From Burkholderiales bacterium (GTDB lineage Bacteria; Pseudomonadota; Gammaproteobacteria; Burkholderiales; Burkholderiaceae_C): a stretch of 45,762 nt of DNA. This document shows, in pieces, positions 1-11,338 of this stretch; the stretch's first letter is position 1; each line of letters starts with the position of its first letter. The notes below the pieces were generated by a model. It saw only the letters and a program-made list of their open reading frames with translations, did no database searches and had not been told where the DNA came from. The DNA is taken from positions 1 to 45,762 of the forward strand of contig JACPYV010000199.1 in the NCBI GenBank assembly GCA_016195825.1. Direction: 5' to 3'. Made by a program: the position numbers and the translations under genes.

Positions 1-2
1 GC

Positions 3-452
3 CGCGCCGCGGCCGAGCGCGTCGCCCAGCTGGACGCCATCCGTCGTGACCGTACGCTGATGCAGCGCTACCCGACCGAAGCCGCGCACCAGCGCGCACG
101 CACCGCGGCACTGGACGATGCGAACAAGGCGACCCGGATTTCCGAGCGCCGCATCAAGGACCTGAACCAGGAGCGCAAGCCGCTGCTGGACGAGGCCGAG
201 TTCTACAAGGGCCGGCCGTTGCCGAGCAAGCTCAAGCAGGCGCTGGACGCCAACGACGCCAGCATCGAGGCGCAGCACGTGCTCATCGAGAACCAGAAGG
301 CCGAGGTCGTGCGCCTCAACGCACGCTTCGACGCCGAGCTGGCGCGGCTGAAGAAGCTCTGGGGCGGCGCCACGCCGGGCTCGCTGCCGCCGCTGGGCGA
401 GCTGCCCAGGACCACGCCACCGCCCACGCCCAAGGCCGGCGCCTCCAAGTAA
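3..452 (+). CDS. C-terminal part of an uncharacterised coiled-coil protein (5' end outside window)
   Basis: The reading frame is open to the left edge, so the real start lies upstream; the ATG at 60 is internal. The visible 149 residues are rich in Arg, Lys, Glu, Ala and Leu with heptad-like spacing, which suggests a long helical or coiled-coil region, and they end in a Pro/Thr-rich tail. From memory it resembles the C-terminal part of DUF4124-type envelope proteins of Burkholderiales, but the DUF4124 domain itself would be off the window, so this is a guess. It converges on gatB, with a strong hairpin between them. Confidence 0.6.
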   Translation, partial: RAAAERVAQLDAIRRDRTLMQRYPTEAAHQRARTAALDDANKATRISERRIKDLNQERKPLLDEAEFYKGRPLPSKLKQALDANDASIEAQHVLIENQKAEVVRLNARFDAELARLKKLWGGATPGSLPPLGELPRTTPPPTPKAGASK

Positions 453-467
453 CGCCGGGCGCGGCGG

Positions 468-493
468 CCAGCGCGCCGGAGCCGGCGCGCTGG
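468..493. terminator. Perfect GC-rich hairpin between convergent genes
   Basis: The two arms, CCAGCGCGCCGG and CCGGCGCGCTGG, are a perfect 12-base inverted repeat separated by AG. It sits in the 56-nt gap between the convergent partial gene (ends 452) and gatB (ends 509). There is no clear U-tract on either side, so it may act as a bidirectional transcription barrier rather than a classic intrinsic terminator. Confidence 0.5.
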
Positions 494-508
494 CGTCTTG
501 CCCTCGGT

Positions 509-1957
509 CTAGCCCAGCTTCTTCTTCAGCAGTTCGTTGACCAGGGCCGGGTTGGCCTTGCCCTTGGTCGCCTTCATCGCCTGCCCGACCAGTGCGTTGA
601 AAGCCTTGTCCTTGCCGGCGCGGTACTCGTCGACCGATTTCTGGTTGGCGGCCAGCACCTCGTCGAGGATGGCCTCGATGGCGCCGGTGTCGCTGACCTG
701 CTTGAGGCCCTTGGACTCGATGACGGCATCCACGTCCGCGGCCTCGCCCGACCACAGCACCTCGAACACCTGCTTGGCGGCGTTGTTGGAGATCGTGCCG
801 TCCGAGATGCGACCGATCAGCTTGGCGAGCAGCTCCGGGCCGACCGCCGCCGCGGCTATCTCGCCACCATCGGCATTGAGCCGCTTGCTGATCTCGCCCA
901 TGACCCAGTTCGCCACCAGCTTGGGCGTCGCACCCGCGGCCTTGGCAGCCTCGTAGTAGCGGGCCGTGGCCAGGCTCTGCGTCATCATCGTCGCGTCGTA
1001 GGCCGGCAAGCCGTCCACGCTCTCGAAGCGCGCGGCCATCACGGCCGGCAGCTCGGGCATCTCGCCCCGCACGCGCTCCACCCACTCCGGCGCGATGACC
1101 AGCGGCGGCAGGTCGGGGTCGGGGAAGTAGCGGTAATCCGCCGAGTCCTCCTTGCTGCGCATTGCGCGGGTCTCGCCGGTGTCCGGGTTGTAGAGCACGG
1201 TGGCCTGGCTGATCCTGCGGCCGTCCTCGATCTCGTCGATCTGCCAGTTCACCTCGTAGTTCACGGCGTCGACGAGGAAGCGGAAGCTGTTGAGGTTCTT
1301 GATCTCGCGGCGCGTGCCATAGGGCTCGCCGGGCTTGCGCACCGACACGTTGACGTCGCAGCGGAACGAGCCCTCCTGCATGTTGCCGTCGCAAATGCCG
1401 AGCCACATCACCAGCGCGTGCAGCGTCTTGGCGTACTCGGCGGCCTCCGCGCCCGAGCGCATGTCGGGCTCGGAGACGATCTCCAGCAGCGGCGTGCCAG
1501 CGCGATTCAGGTCGATGCCCGACTGACCGTGATAGTCCTCGTGCAGGCTCTTGCCCGCGTCTTCTTCCAGGTGGGCACGGGTCAGGTTGACCTTGTGCTT
1601 GACGTCACCGACGAAGAACTCGACCGAGCCGCCCTGCACCACCGGGATCTCGAACTGGCTGATCTGGTAGCCCTTGGGCAGGTCGGGGTAGAAGTAGTTC
1701 TTGCGCGCGAAGATGGACAGCGGCGCCACCTTCGCGCCGACCGCCAGGCCGAAGCGGATGGCGCGCTCGACGGCGGCGCGGTTCAGCACCGGCAGCGTGC
1801 CGGGCAGGGCCAGGTCCACGGGCGAGGCCTGCGTGTTGGGCGCCGCACCGAAGGCGGTGGAGCTGCCGCTGAAGATCTTGGACTGGGTCGACAGCTGGAC
1901 GTGGTTTTCCAGGCCGATGACGACCTCGTAGCCGCGGATGAGTTTGGACATGGGCAT
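509..1957 (-). CDS. gatB: Asp-tRNA(Asn)/Glu-tRNA(Gln) amidotransferase subunit B
   Basis: GatB is the tRNA-binding and kinase subunit of the GatCAB amidotransferase, which converts mischarged Glu-tRNA(Gln) or Asp-tRNA(Asn) to Gln-tRNA(Gln) or Asn-tRNA(Asn). The 482-residue length is normal. The N-terminal GLENHVQL motif, the central [14 protein letters not shown] segment of the catalytic cradle and a C-terminal YqeY-like helical tail (about residues 330-482, ending KKKLG) are all visible. It is the last gene of gatC-gatA-gatB, one base after the gatA stop. The start could be either of two Met codons (1957 or 1951). The stop is TAG. Confidence 0.97.
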   Translation of the reverse strand: MPMSKLIRGYEVVIGLENHVQLSTQSKIFSGSSTAFGAAPNTQASPVDLALPGTLPVLNRAAVERAIRFGLAVGAKVAPLSIFARKNYFYPDLPKGYQISQFEIPVVQGGSVEFFVGDVKHKVNLTRAHLEEDAGKSLHEDYHGQSGIDLNRAGTPLLEIVSEPDMRSGAEAAEYAKTLHALVMWLGICDGNMQEGSFRCDVNVSVRKPGEPYGTRREIKNLNSFRFLVDAVNYEVNWQIDEIEDGRRISQATVLYNPDTGETRAMRSKEDSADYRYFPDPDLPPLVIAPEWVERVRGEMPELPAVMAARFESVDGLPAYDATMMTQSLATARYYEAAKAAGATPKLVANWVMGEISKRLNADGGEIAAAAVGPELLAKLIGRISDGTISNNAAKQVFEVLWSGEAADVDAVIESKGLKQVSDTGAIEAILDEVLAANQKSVDEYRAGKDKAFNALVGQAMKATKGKANPALVNELLKKKLG

Positions 1958-1958
1958 A

Positions 1959-3446
1959 TCAGAATCCTGCCGGGGCGCGCTGGTGCCAGTCGGTCGCCTG
2001 CTGGAGGGCGTGCGCGGCGTGCAGCAACTGGCCCTCCTTGAAGTAGTTGCCGATCAGCTGCAGGCCGACCGGCATGCCGCCTTCGCCCAGGCCCACCGGC
2101 ACGCTCATGCCGGGCAGGCCAGCCAGCGAACCGGGCAGCGTGAAGATGTCGGCGAGGTAGGCCTGCGTCGGGTCGTCAGCACCCGTGCCGGCCGCCCAGG
2201 CGACGGTAGGCGCCACAGGGCCGGCGATCAGGTCGCACTGCGTGAAGCACTGCTGGAAGTCGTCCGCGATCATGCGGCGCAGCTTCTGGGCCTGCAGGTA
2301 GTAGGCGTCGTAGTAGCCGTGCGACAGCACGTACGAGCCAATCATGATGCGGCGCTTCACCTCGGGGCCGAAGCCCTCCGCGCGCGTCTTCTTGTACATG
2401 TCGAGCAGGTCGTCGTACTGGGCGGCGCGATGCCCGAACTTGACGCCGTCGAAGCGGCTGAGGTTCGAACTCGCCTCGGCCGGGGCAATGATGTAGTACA
2501 CGGGGATGGCCAGCTCGGTGCGGGGCAGGCTGACGTCCACCAGCGTGGCGCCCAGCTTCTCCAGCTCGGCGAGACCGGCACGCACGGCGGTGTTCACGTC
2601 GGCCGACAGGCCGGCGGGGAAGAACTCCTTGGGCAAGCCGACACGCAGGCCGGCCAGCGGCTTGCCGGCGGAAATGCCCTCGCGGGCCGCCAGCATCTGC
2701 GCGTGGAAGTCCTGCGGTGGCTGCTGCACGCTGGTCGCGTCGCGCTCGTCGAAGCCGCTCATTGCGGACAGCAGCAAGGCGCAGTCCTCGGCCGAACGCG
2801 CCATCGGGCCGGCCTGGTCCAGGCTGGACGCGAACGCGATCATCCCGTAGCGGGAGCAGACGCCGTAGGTCGGCTTGATCCCCGTGATGCCGGTGAAGCT
2901 GGCCGGCTGGCGAATGGAGCCGCCGGTGTCGGTGCCGGTCGTGGCGGGTGCCAGGCGCGCAGCCACGGCCACGGCCGAGCCGCCGGAGGAGCCGCCAGGC
3001 ACGCGGCTGACGTCCCAGGGGTTGTGCGCCGGGCCGAAGGCGCTGTTCTCGTTGGCCGAGCCCATCGCAAACTCGTCGCAGTTCAGCTTGCCCAGCGCCA
3101 CCGTGCCGGCCGCGTTCAGCTTGGCGACGACGGTCGCATCGAAGGGGCTGCGGTAGCCAGCCAGGATCCTGGAGCCGGCCGTCGTCGGCATATCGGCCGT
3201 GACGTAGATGTCCTTGTGCGCGATGGGCACGCCGGTCAGGGGGCCGGCATTGCCGCGGGCCAGGGCGGCGTCGGCGGCGTCGGCACGGGCCAGCGCCCCC
3301 TCGGCGTCGACATGCAGGAAGGCGCCCAACTTCTCATGGGCGGTGATGCGGGCCAGCAAGCCTTGCGTGGCTTCACGGCTGGAGACGGCACGGCTCTTCA
3401 GGGCGCTGGCCAGCTCGGCCACGCCCATGTCGTGAACGGACTTCAT
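1959..3446 (-). CDS. gatA: Asp-tRNA(Asn)/Glu-tRNA(Gln) amidotransferase subunit A
   Basis: GatA is the glutaminase of the GatCAB complex and supplies ammonia from glutamine to GatB. The 495-residue amidase-signature protein shows the Ser-cisSer-Lys catalytic set: Lys78 in AHKDI, Ser153 in the GGSSGGS motif and Ser177 in TGTDTGGS. Length is normal. Its ATG overlaps the gatC stop by four bases (ATGA at 3443-3446), so translation is probably coupled, and gatB follows directly. The sequence looks fully intact. Confidence 0.97.
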   Translation of the reverse strand: MKSVHDMGVAELASALKSRAVSSREATQGLLARITAHEKLGAFLHVDAEGALARADAADAALARGNAGPLTGVPIAHKDIYVTADMPTTAGSRILAGYRSPFDATVVAKLNAAGTVALGKLNCDEFAMGSANENSAFGPAHNPWDVSRVPGGSSGGSAVAVAARLAPATTGTDTGGSIRQPASFTGITGIKPTYGVCSRYGMIAFASSLDQAGPMARSAEDCALLLSAMSGFDERDATSVQQPPQDFHAQMLAAREGISAGKPLAGLRVGLPKEFFPAGLSADVNTAVRAGLAELEKLGATLVDVSLPRTELAIPVYYIIAPAEASSNLSRFDGVKFGHRAAQYDDLLDMYKKTRAEGFGPEVKRRIMIGSYVLSHGYYDAYYLQAQKLRRMIADDFQQCFTQCDLIAGPVAPTVAWAAGTGADDPTQAYLADIFTLPGSLAGLPGMSVPVGLGEGGMPVGLQLIGNYFKEGQLLHAAHALQQATDWHQRAPAGF

Positions 3447-3742
3447 TCGATGACCTTGGGAACGAGGAAGAGGCCGTCCTCGACGGCCGGGGCGCTGCGC
3501 TGGTTCAGCTCGCGCTGGTTGCTCTCGGTGACGACATCCTCGCGCAGGCGCAGCTGCACCTGCTGGATGGCCGACAGCGGCGTGTACAGCGGCTCGACGC
3601 CGGTGGTGTCGATGGCGCTCATCTGGTCCACGATCTGGAAGAAGCCGTTCAGCTGGCCAAGCAGCGCATCAGACTCGGCCGGCTGCAGCTCCAGCCGGGC
3701 CAGGTTGGCAATGCGGCTCACATCGTCGGGGGTGAGGCTCAT
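3443..3742 (-). CDS. gatC: Asp-tRNA(Asn)/Glu-tRNA(Gln) amidotransferase subunit C
   Basis: GatC is the small subunit that wraps around GatA and stabilises the GatCAB complex. The 99-residue protein begins [19 protein letters not shown], the typical N-terminal helix, and has the VEPLYTP segment common to the family. It is the first gene of the operon and is divergent from mreB, with a 210-base intergenic region between them. Confidence 0.96.
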   Translation of the reverse strand: MSLTPDDVSRIANLARLELQPAESDALLGQLNGFFQIVDQMSAIDTTGVEPLYTPLSAIQQVQLRLREDVVTESNQRELNQRSAPAVEDGLFLVPKVIE

Positions 3743-4936
<1,194 letters not shown>

Positions 4937-4966
4937 GCCCACCCCTTTTTCCGCGCCGCGCGCGCC

Positions 4967-5971
4967 ATGCCCCTCGGCACCCTCGACCGCTCACCGCCAC
5001 CGTTCTTCCGCCAGGGTCCGTCGGCGCTGACCAAGCTCGCGCTGTGTTCGGCGCTGGCGCTGGTGCTGATGGTCGCCGACGCCCGCTTCAAGCTGATGCT
5101 GCCCGCCCGCGCCGCGCTGGCACTGGTGCTGCACCCGGTGCAGCGCCTGCTGCTGACGCCGGTGGACGCCTGGGAGAACGCCGGCGACTACCTGCGCGGC
5201 ACCAAGCGCGCCATGGCCGCCGAGGACCAGGCCAAGCGCCAGCTGGCACAGCAGGCCGAGCGTCTGTCGCGCGCCGAGGCATTGCAGGCCGAGAACGACC
5301 GCCTGCGCAAGCTGCTGGAGCTGCGCCCGGCGACACCGGTGCCGTCCATCTCGGCGGAAGTGCTGTTTGAGGCGCCAGACCCGTTCTCCCGCCGCGTCGT
5401 CATTGACCATGGCGCGACCCAGGGCGTGGCGGCCGGCTCGCCGGTCATCAATGAGGCCGGCGTGCTGGGCCAGGTGACGCGGGTCTACCCGCTGTCCGCC
5501 GAAGTCACGCTGCTGACCGACAAGGAAGCCGCCATCCCGCTGCTCAACGCGCGCACGCAGATGCGCAACGCCGCCGCAGGCCGGGCCGACGGCTCCGGCA
5601 TGGAGCTGCGCTTCCTGGCCGCCAACGCGGACGTGAAGGTCGGCGACCTGATGACGACCTCGGGGCTGGACGGCGTCTACCCGCCCGGGCTGCCGGTGGC
5701 CAAGGTCACGGTCGTCGAGCGCCGCGGCGACTCCAGCTTTGCGCAGGTGCTGCTGGCGCCCATCGCCCAGCCGGACAGTGCCCGCCACGTGCTGGTGCTG
5801 CTGCCCATGGACCGGCACCTGGCGGCCAAGCAGGAGGCCGAAGCTGCCGCCGCGGCCGAAGCCGCCTCGGCAGCCGAGTCCAAGGCCACGGCCCGCGCCG
5901 CCAAGAAGGCCGAGAAGGCCGAAAAAGCTGCCGCGAAAGCCGCCAGTACGGCTTCAGGAGCCAAGCCATGA
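4967..5971 (+). CDS. mreC: Cell-shape protein MreC
   Basis: MreC is a bitopic inner-membrane protein whose periplasmic part activates PBP2-RodA in the elongasome. The 334-residue protein has a short cytoplasmic N-terminus, a membrane segment at about residues 18-36, a coiled coil at about 80-115 (AEALQAENDRLRKLLELR) and then the MreC beta domain with its conserved GV.GxV and LLTDKEAAIPL segments. It ends in an Ala/Lys/Glu-rich tail of about 45 residues, a common low-complexity extension in this order. The gene starts 30 bases after mreB and overlaps mreD by four bases (ATGA). It appears intact. Confidence 0.95.
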   Translation: MPLGTLDRSPPPFFRQGPSALTKLALCSALALVLMVADARFKLMLPARAALALVLHPVQRLLLTPVDAWENAGDYLRGTKRAMAAEDQAKRQLAQQAERLSRAEALQAENDRLRKLLELRPATPVPSISAEVLFEAPDPFSRRVVIDHGATQGVAAGSPVINEAGVLGQVTRVYPLSAEVTLLTDKEAAIPLLNARTQMRNAAAGRADGSGMELRFLAANADVKVGDLMTTSGLDGVYPPGLPVAKVTVVERRGDSSFAQVLLAPIAQPDSARHVLVLLPMDRHLAAKQEAEAAAAAEAASAAESKATARAAKKAEKAEKAAAKAASTASGAKP

Positions 5972-6489
5972 TCATGCCGCGCGCCGCCGACCAGTTGCTG
6001 CTGCCGGCCAACCCCTGGTTCATCGCCTTCACGCTGATCGTCGCGCTGATGGCCGACATGGTGCCCATGGGCCGGCTGGCCGCGATGCCGGACGTGCTGG
6101 CCGTCGTGCTGGTGTTCTGGGGCGTGCACCAGCCGCGGCGCATCGGCGTGCTGTGGGCCTTCATCTTTGGGCTGCTGATCGACGTGCATGACGGCGCCTT
6201 GCTGGGCCAGCACGCGCTGGCCTATAGCGGCCTGAGCTTCGGCGCGATCTCGCTGCACCGCCGCCTGCCCTGGTTTAGCCTCGGCGCGCAATCCATCCAG
6301 GTGCTGCCGCTGTTCATCGGCGCCCATGTCCTGGCCCTCGTGGTGCGCATGGCCGTGGGCGGCATGTGGCCGGGCTGGGGCGTGCTGCTGGCGCCGGTGT
6401 TCGAGGCGGCGCTGTGGCCCGTCGCCAGCGTGCTGCTGCTGGCGCCGCAGCGCCGCGCACCGGACCGCGACGCCCACAGGCCGCTATGA
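5968..6489 (+). CDS. mreD: Rod-shape membrane protein MreD
   Basis: MreD is a small polytopic inner-membrane partner of MreC in the elongasome. The 173-residue protein is hydrophobic throughout, with five or six predicted membrane segments, and has the family-typical segment GLLIDVHDGALLGQHALAY at about residues 67-86. It overlaps mreC by ATGA, so the two are probably translationally coupled. Length is normal and no lesion is visible. A gap of 110 bases with no clear feature separates it from mrdA. Confidence 0.93.
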   Translation: MIMPRAADQLLLPANPWFIAFTLIVALMADMVPMGRLAAMPDVLAVVLVFWGVHQPRRIGVLWAFIFGLLIDVHDGALLGQHALAYSGLSFGAISLHRRLPWFSLGAQSIQVLPLFIGAHVLALVVRMAVGGMWPGWGVLLAPVFEAALWPVASVLLLAPQRRAPDRDAHRPL

Positions 6490-6599
6490 AGCCCCCACGG
6501 TCGCGTTGCTCCCTTCCCCCGCGGCTCGTCTTGGGCCGCATGCGCGGCCTTGGGGCGCCCCTCGCCCTTCAGGCGGCCGGGCGGCCTCGGGGTTAGTCA

Positions 6600-8612
6600 G
6601 TGGTCGTCCTCAAGAACCTCCACCAGGAGCTGTCCCGCTTCCGGCTGCGTGTGCTGGCCGCGGGCGCCTTCGTGCTGTTCTGCTTCGGGCTGCTGGTGAC
6701 GCGGCTGGTATGGCTGCAGGTCATCCAGTACGACAACTTTGCCGAACGGGCCGAGTCCAACCGCATCGCGGTTGTGCCCATCGTGCCCAACCGCGGCCTG
6801 ATCAAGGACCGCAACGGCGTCGTGCTGGCCAGCAACTACTCGGCCTACACACTGGAGATCAACCCCGAGAAGGTCGTGGACCTGGACGGCACCATCGAGG
6901 CGCTGGGCCAGGTCATTGAGATCCAGGCCCGCGACAAGCGCCGCTTCAAGCGTCTGCTGGACGAGGCCAAGCACACGGACTCGCTGCCCATCCGCACCAA
7001 GCTGACGGACGAGGAGGTGGCCCGCTTCACGGCCCAGCGCTTCCGATTCCCCGGGGTGGAGATCAAGGCGCGGCTGTTCCGCTCCTACCCGCTGGGCGAG
7101 GTGGGCGCCCACCTGATCGGCTATATCGGCCGCATCAACCAGTCCGAGAAGAAGGCCATGGACGAGTGGGAGGAGGAAGACCTCGCTAACTACCGCGGCA
7201 CCGAATACATCGGCAAGCTGGGCCTGGAGCAGGCCTACGAGAAGGAGCTGCACGGCACGACCGGCTTCGAGCAGGTCGAAACGAGCGCGGGCGGGCGGGC
7301 GGTACGGCGCCTCGACCACAAGCCGCCCACACCCGGCAACACGCTGAACCTGTCCATCGACATCAAGCTTCAGGCGCTGGTGGAGCAGCTGTTCGGCGAC
7401 CGCCGTGGCGCGCTGGTGGCCATCGACCCGCGCAACGGCGAGGTGCTGGCCTTCGTCTCCAAGCCCACCTTCGACCCCAACCTGTTCGTCGACGGCATCG
7501 ACGCCGACAGCTGGCGCGAGCTCAACGAAGACATCGACAAGCCGCTGCTGAACCGGGCCCTGCGCGGCACCTACCCGCCGGGCTCCACCTTCAAGCCGCT
7601 GATGGCCATGGCCGCGCTGAACAGCGGCAAGCGCGACCCGCGCACGGTCATCATGGACAACCTGACCTACAGCTTTGGCGGCCGCACCTTCAGCAGCCCG
7701 GAGACCGACCGCGCCGGCCCCAAGGACATGCGCCTGGCCATCGTGACCTCGTCCAACGTCTACTTCTACAGCCTGGCCAACGAGATGGGCGTGGACCTGA
7801 TCCATGATCAGCTGGAGCCCTTCGGCTTGGGCCGCAAGACCGAGATCGACGTGCAGGGCGAGGTCACCGGCGTGCTGCCCTCTCAGGAGTGGAAGCGCAA
7901 CTACTTCCGCAAGAGCCCGGCGAACCAGAAGTGGTTCGCCGGCGAGACGATTTCCCTGGGCATCGGCCAGGGCTACAACAACTTCACGATGCTGCAGATG
8001 GCGACGGCCTACTCGACCATCGCGTCCGGCGGGCTGCGCTTCAAGCCGCGCCTGGTGCGCGAGATCGAGGACGTGGTGAAGCACGAGCAGCGCCGCGTCG
8101 CCAGCGACGCGCTGCCCCCCCTGCCCCTGAAGCCTGCGGACGTGGCCATCATCCACAACGCGATGAACGGCGTGACGCTGGAGGGCACGTCACGGCTGGC
8201 CTTCCTGAACGCGCCCTACCAGAGCGGCGGCAAAACCGGCACGGCCCAGGCCGTGGGCTTGAAGGCGGGCGAGAAGTACAGCAACATCAAGGCCGACGAG
8301 CGCAAGCGCGACCACTCGCTGTACGTCGCCTTCGCGCCGGTGGACCAGCCGCGCGTGGCGCTGGCCGTCATCGTCGAGAACGCCGGCTTCGGCTCCATGT
8401 CGGCCGCGCCCATCGCGCGCCGCGTGTTCGACTACCTGCTGGCCGGCGTCTACCCCAGCGAGGAAGACATCGCCAAGACGCAGCTGGGCCAGACCTTCGC
8501 CCCCATCGGCACGCCGCGGCGCGTCGCCGACGTGCCTTTGCCAGGTTCATCGGGCCAGGCTGCCTCCGCGCCCCAGGCCGCCTCAGCCCCTGCTTCGGGA
8601 GCCTCGCGATGA
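6600..8612 (+). CDS. mrdA: Penicillin-binding protein 2 (peptidoglycan transpeptidase)
   Basis: PBP2 is the DD-transpeptidase of the elongasome and crosslinks the glycan strands made by its partner RodA. The 670-residue protein has one N-terminal membrane segment (about 17-40), a dimerisation/pedestal domain and a transpeptidase domain with all three catalytic motifs: STFK at 329-332 (nucleophile Ser329), SSN at 384-386 and KTG at 545-547. The start is a GTG: an in-frame TAG lies two codons upstream (6594-6596), so no longer form is possible, and the ribosome binding site is weak. It overlaps rodA by ATGA. It appears fully functional by sequence, unlike its partner rodA. Confidence 0.95.
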   Translation: MVVLKNLHQELSRFRLRVLAAGAFVLFCFGLLVTRLVWLQVIQYDNFAERAESNRIAVVPIVPNRGLIKDRNGVVLASNYSAYTLEINPEKVVDLDGTIEALGQVIEIQARDKRRFKRLLDEAKHTDSLPIRTKLTDEEVARFTAQRFRFPGVEIKARLFRSYPLGEVGAHLIGYIGRINQSEKKAMDEWEEEDLANYRGTEYIGKLGLEQAYEKELHGTTGFEQVETSAGGRAVRRLDHKPPTPGNTLNLSIDIKLQALVEQLFGDRRGALVAIDPRNGEVLAFVSKPTFDPNLFVDGIDADSWRELNEDIDKPLLNRALRGTYPPGSTFKPLMAMAALNSGKRDPRTVIMDNLTYSFGGRTFSSPETDRAGPKDMRLAIVTSSNVYFYSLANEMGVDLIHDQLEPFGLGRKTEIDVQGEVTGVLPSQEWKRNYFRKSPANQKWFAGETISLGIGQGYNNFTMLQMATAYSTIASGGLRFKPRLVREIEDVVKHEQRRVASDALPPLPLKPADVAIIHNAMNGVTLEGTSRLAFLNAPYQSGGKTGTAQAVGLKAGEKYSNIKADERKRDHSLYVAFAPVDQPRVALAVIVENAGFGSMSAAPIARRVFDYLLAGVYPSEEDIAKTQLGQTFAPIGTPRRVADVPLPGSSGQAASAPQAASAPASGASR

Positions 8613-9763
8613 CCGTCATCGAACGACCACCGCTGCTGCGCCGGCTGCGCCCCTGGCTCAGCGGCTTCGACATCCCGCTGCTGATCGCCGTGCTGTGGAT
8701 GTGCGGCTGGGGCCTGCTGTGCATGTACTCGGCAGGCTACGACCACGGCAACCGCTTCGTCGACCACGCGCGCAACATGGTGCTGGCGCTGACGCTGATG
8801 TTCATCGTCGCCCAGGTGCCGCCCCAGAAGCTGATGGCCGTCGCCATCCCGCTGTACACGCTGGGCGTGGCGCTGCTGATCGCGACCGCGCTGTTCGGCG
8901 TCACAAAGAAGGGCGCCACGCGCTGGCTCAGCATCGGCATCACGCAGATTTAGCCCTCCGAGCTGCTCAAGATCGCCACGCCGCTGATGCTGGCCTGGTG
9001 GTTCCAGAAGCGCGAGGGCCTGCTGCGCTGGCCCGATTTCATCGCCGCCTTCGCGCTGCTGCTGCTGCCCTTCCTGCTGATCGCCAAGCAGCCCGACCTG
9101 GGCACCGGGATCCTGGTGCTGGCCGCAGGCCTGTACGTGATCTTCTTCGCCGGACTGCCCTGGAAACTGATCCTGCCCGCCGTCGTGCTGGCCGCCAGCG
9201 GTGCCGCGGCGCTGGTGCTCAGCGAGGACCGGATCTGCGAACCCGACGTGACCTGGCCGGTGCTCAAGGAATACCAGAAGCACCGCATCTGCACGCTGTT
9301 GGACCCCAGCAAAGACCCCCTGGGCAAGGGCTTCCACATCATCCAGGGCGAGATCGCCATCGGCTCCGGCGGCTTGACGGGCAAGGGCTTCATGAAGGGC
9401 ACCCAGACCCACCTGGAGTTCATCCCCGAACGCACCACCGACTTCATCTTCGCGGCCTTCGGCGAGGAGTTTGGCCTCATGGGCGCGCTGGCGCTGCTGG
9501 TGGGCTTCACGGCGCTGATCCTGCGCGGGCTGATGATCGCGTCTGATGCGCCCACCCTCTTCACGCGGCTGATGGCGGGCGCGGTGACGCTGTCGTTCTT
9601 CACCTATGTCTTTGTCAACATGGGCATGGTCAGCGGCATCCTGCCCGTCGTGGGCGTGCCTCTGCCGTTCGTGAGTTACGGCGGCACAGCGATGGTGACG
9701 CTGGGGCTGAGCCTGGGGCTGCTGCTGTCGATCGCGCGGGTCAGGAAGCTGGTCAAGACCTAG
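8609..9763 (+). pseudogene. rodA: rodA interrupted by an in-frame amber codon
   Basis: RodA is the SEDS-family glycosyltransferase that polymerises lateral-wall peptidoglycan with PBP2. The frame from the ATG at 8609, which overlaps the mrdA stop, gives a normal RodA N-terminus but meets TAG at codon 115 (8951-8953), just before PSELLKIATPLMLAWW. Family members have Gln here (QPSE), so a CAG-to-TAG change is the simplest explanation. The same frame then continues without further damage to its natural TAG at 9763, 384 codons in all, including the FIPERTTDFIFA loop that holds the catalytic Asp. The product before the stop has only about three membrane segments and cannot polymerise glycan. An internal ATG exists at 8987 but has no Shine-Dalgarno sequence. 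The 3' end overlaps the convergent kinase gene by 11 bases. Confidence 0.92.
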
Positions 9764-11252
9764 CCGCCACGGCCGGGAACCGGATCGTGAACCGCGCCCC
9801 CGGCCCCTGGCCGTCGGGCGACTCACCGCCGGCTGCGCGGCGCACGCGCGTGTCGTCCAGCGTCAGCTCGGCGTCGTGCTGCTGCACGATCTCCTGCACG
9901 ATGGCCAGGCCCAGACCCGAGCCCTCGACCCCGCTGCCCAGCGACCGGTAGAACGGCTGGAAGACCTTCTCGCGCTCGCCCGGCGGGATGCCCGGGCCGC
10001 TGTCCTCCACCTGCAGCACGACGACCTGGCCGAACGGGTCCTCGACGACGCGCACCGTCACCAGCCCGCCAGCGGGCGTGTAGAGCAGCGCGTTGTCGAC
10101 CAGGTTGCGGATCAGCTCGCCCAGCAGCATGGGCTGGCCCTGCACGCGCAGCCGGCTGTCATCGGGCACCACGCCGTCATAGCCCAGGTCGATGCGCCGC
10201 TCTAGCGCGCGCGGCACGAAGTCGCGCACGGTGTCGATCGCGACCTCGGCCAGGTCCACCGGTTCCCGGCGCAGCGCCTGTTCGGCGTCCTCGGCACGTG
10301 CCATCGCCAGCAACTGGTTGACCATGTGCGCTGCACGCTCGCTGGCCCGCGCGATGTGCGCGAGCGAGCGCTTGAGCTCCTCGGGTGATGCACGGCCGGC
10401 GTCGATCTCGCGCTGGATCAGCTCGGCCTGCGTGCGCAGCCCGGCCAGCGGCGTCTTCAGCTGGTGCGCGGCGTCGGCCAGGAAGTGTTTCTGCCGGCTC
10501 ATCGACAAGTCCAGCCGTGCGAGCAGGTCGTTGATGGCCTGCACCAGCGGCGCCACCTCGTCGGGCACGCGCTGCTCGTCGATGGGTGACAGGTCCGAGC
10601 TCTCGCGCGAGCGGATGCGCCGCTGCAGCTCATTCAACGGAGAGATGCCGCGCGCCAGCGCCAGCCACACCAGCAGCACCGCCAGCGGCAGGATGACGAA
10701 CTGCGGCAGGATGACGCCCTTGATGATCTCGTTGGTCAGCCGCGCGCGCTTGCCCAGCGTCTCGGCGACCTGCACGAGCATCGTTTTCGTCGCGCCGGCC
10801 TGGCCCTCAGGCGCGATCCACAGGTAGGCCACCCGCACGGCGTCAGAACCCACCTCGTCATCGCGGAAATGCAGCTCCCAAGGCACGACGGGCGCGTCCT
10901 CGGTCGGCACCGGCAGCGCCGCGTCGCCGCTGAGCAGCTCGCCGCGCAGGCCCAGCACCTGGTAGAAGACGGTGTCCGACGCATCCGCCCGCAGCAACGC
11001 CGCCGCCTCGGGCGCCAGCGCATAACGGTCACGCCCCTTGGCTGGCGCCGACTCGGCCGCCACCTGCAGCCCCAGGCTGCGCGCCATCTCGCCAAGCTCG
11101 CGGTCATAGGGGCGACTGGCAATCCCTTGCGCCACCAGCCAGGTCAACGCCACGCTGATCGGCCAGATCAGCAGCAACGGCGCGAGCATCCAGTCGAGGA
11201 TCTCGCCAAACAGCGAGCCCTGCTGCGGGCTGGCGCCATCTTTGGTGGGCAT
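9753..11252 (-). CDS. Two-component sensor histidine kinase (TctE/QseC-like)
   Basis: This is a 499-residue membrane histidine kinase. It has a first membrane segment at about residues 22-45, a periplasmic sensor region to about 175 that resembles the two-component sensor N-terminal domain of TctE-type kinases, and a second membrane segment at about 178-200. A HAMP-like linker follows, then the HisKA box with phospho-acceptor His263 (AAHQLKTPL) and an ATPase domain with N (LVDNALLY), G1 (DSGPGIP) and G2 (GSGLGLAI) boxes. It lies 86 bases downstream of its response regulator. The ligand cannot be told from sequence; TctE relatives respond to tricarboxylates and QseC relatives to other signals. 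Confidence 0.9.
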   Translation of the reverse strand: MPTKDGASPQQGSLFGEILDWMLAPLLLIWPISVALTWLVAQGIASRPYDRELGEMARSLGLQVAAESAPAKGRDRYALAPEAAALLRADASDTVFYQVLGLRGELLSGDAALPVPTEDAPVVPWELHFRDDEVGSDAVRVAYLWIAPEGQAGATKTMLVQVAETLGKRARLTNEIIKGVILPQFVILPLAVLLVWLALARGISPLNELQRRIRSRESSDLSPIDEQRVPDEVAPLVQAINDLLARLDLSMSRQKHFLADAAHQLKTPLAGLRTQAELIQREIDAGRASPEELKRSLAHIARASERAAHMVNQLLAMARAEDAEQALRREPVDLAEVAIDTVRDFVPRALERRIDLGYDGVVPDDSRLRVQGQPMLLGELIRNLVDNALLYTPAGGLVTVRVVEDPFGQVVVLQVEDSGPGIPPGEREKVFQPFYRSLGSGVEGSGLGLAIVQEIVQQHDAELTLDDTRVRRAAGGESPDGQGPGARFTIRFPAVAARS

Positions 11253-11338
11253 TTACGCGAGCCGCGGCGTCGGGCCGCTCCCAAACAAGGCCCAACCCTC
11301 TCGGAGGGCCGACGGCCGGACCTGGCCGGCGGGAAGCC

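Noticed and set aside
8951..8953. TAG in rodA as a recoded or suppressed codon (pyrrolysine or amber suppression)
   Set aside because: TAG is used as the normal stop for several other genes here, no recoding element is apparent, and the family residue is an ordinary Gln. A nonsense mutation or base error is simpler.
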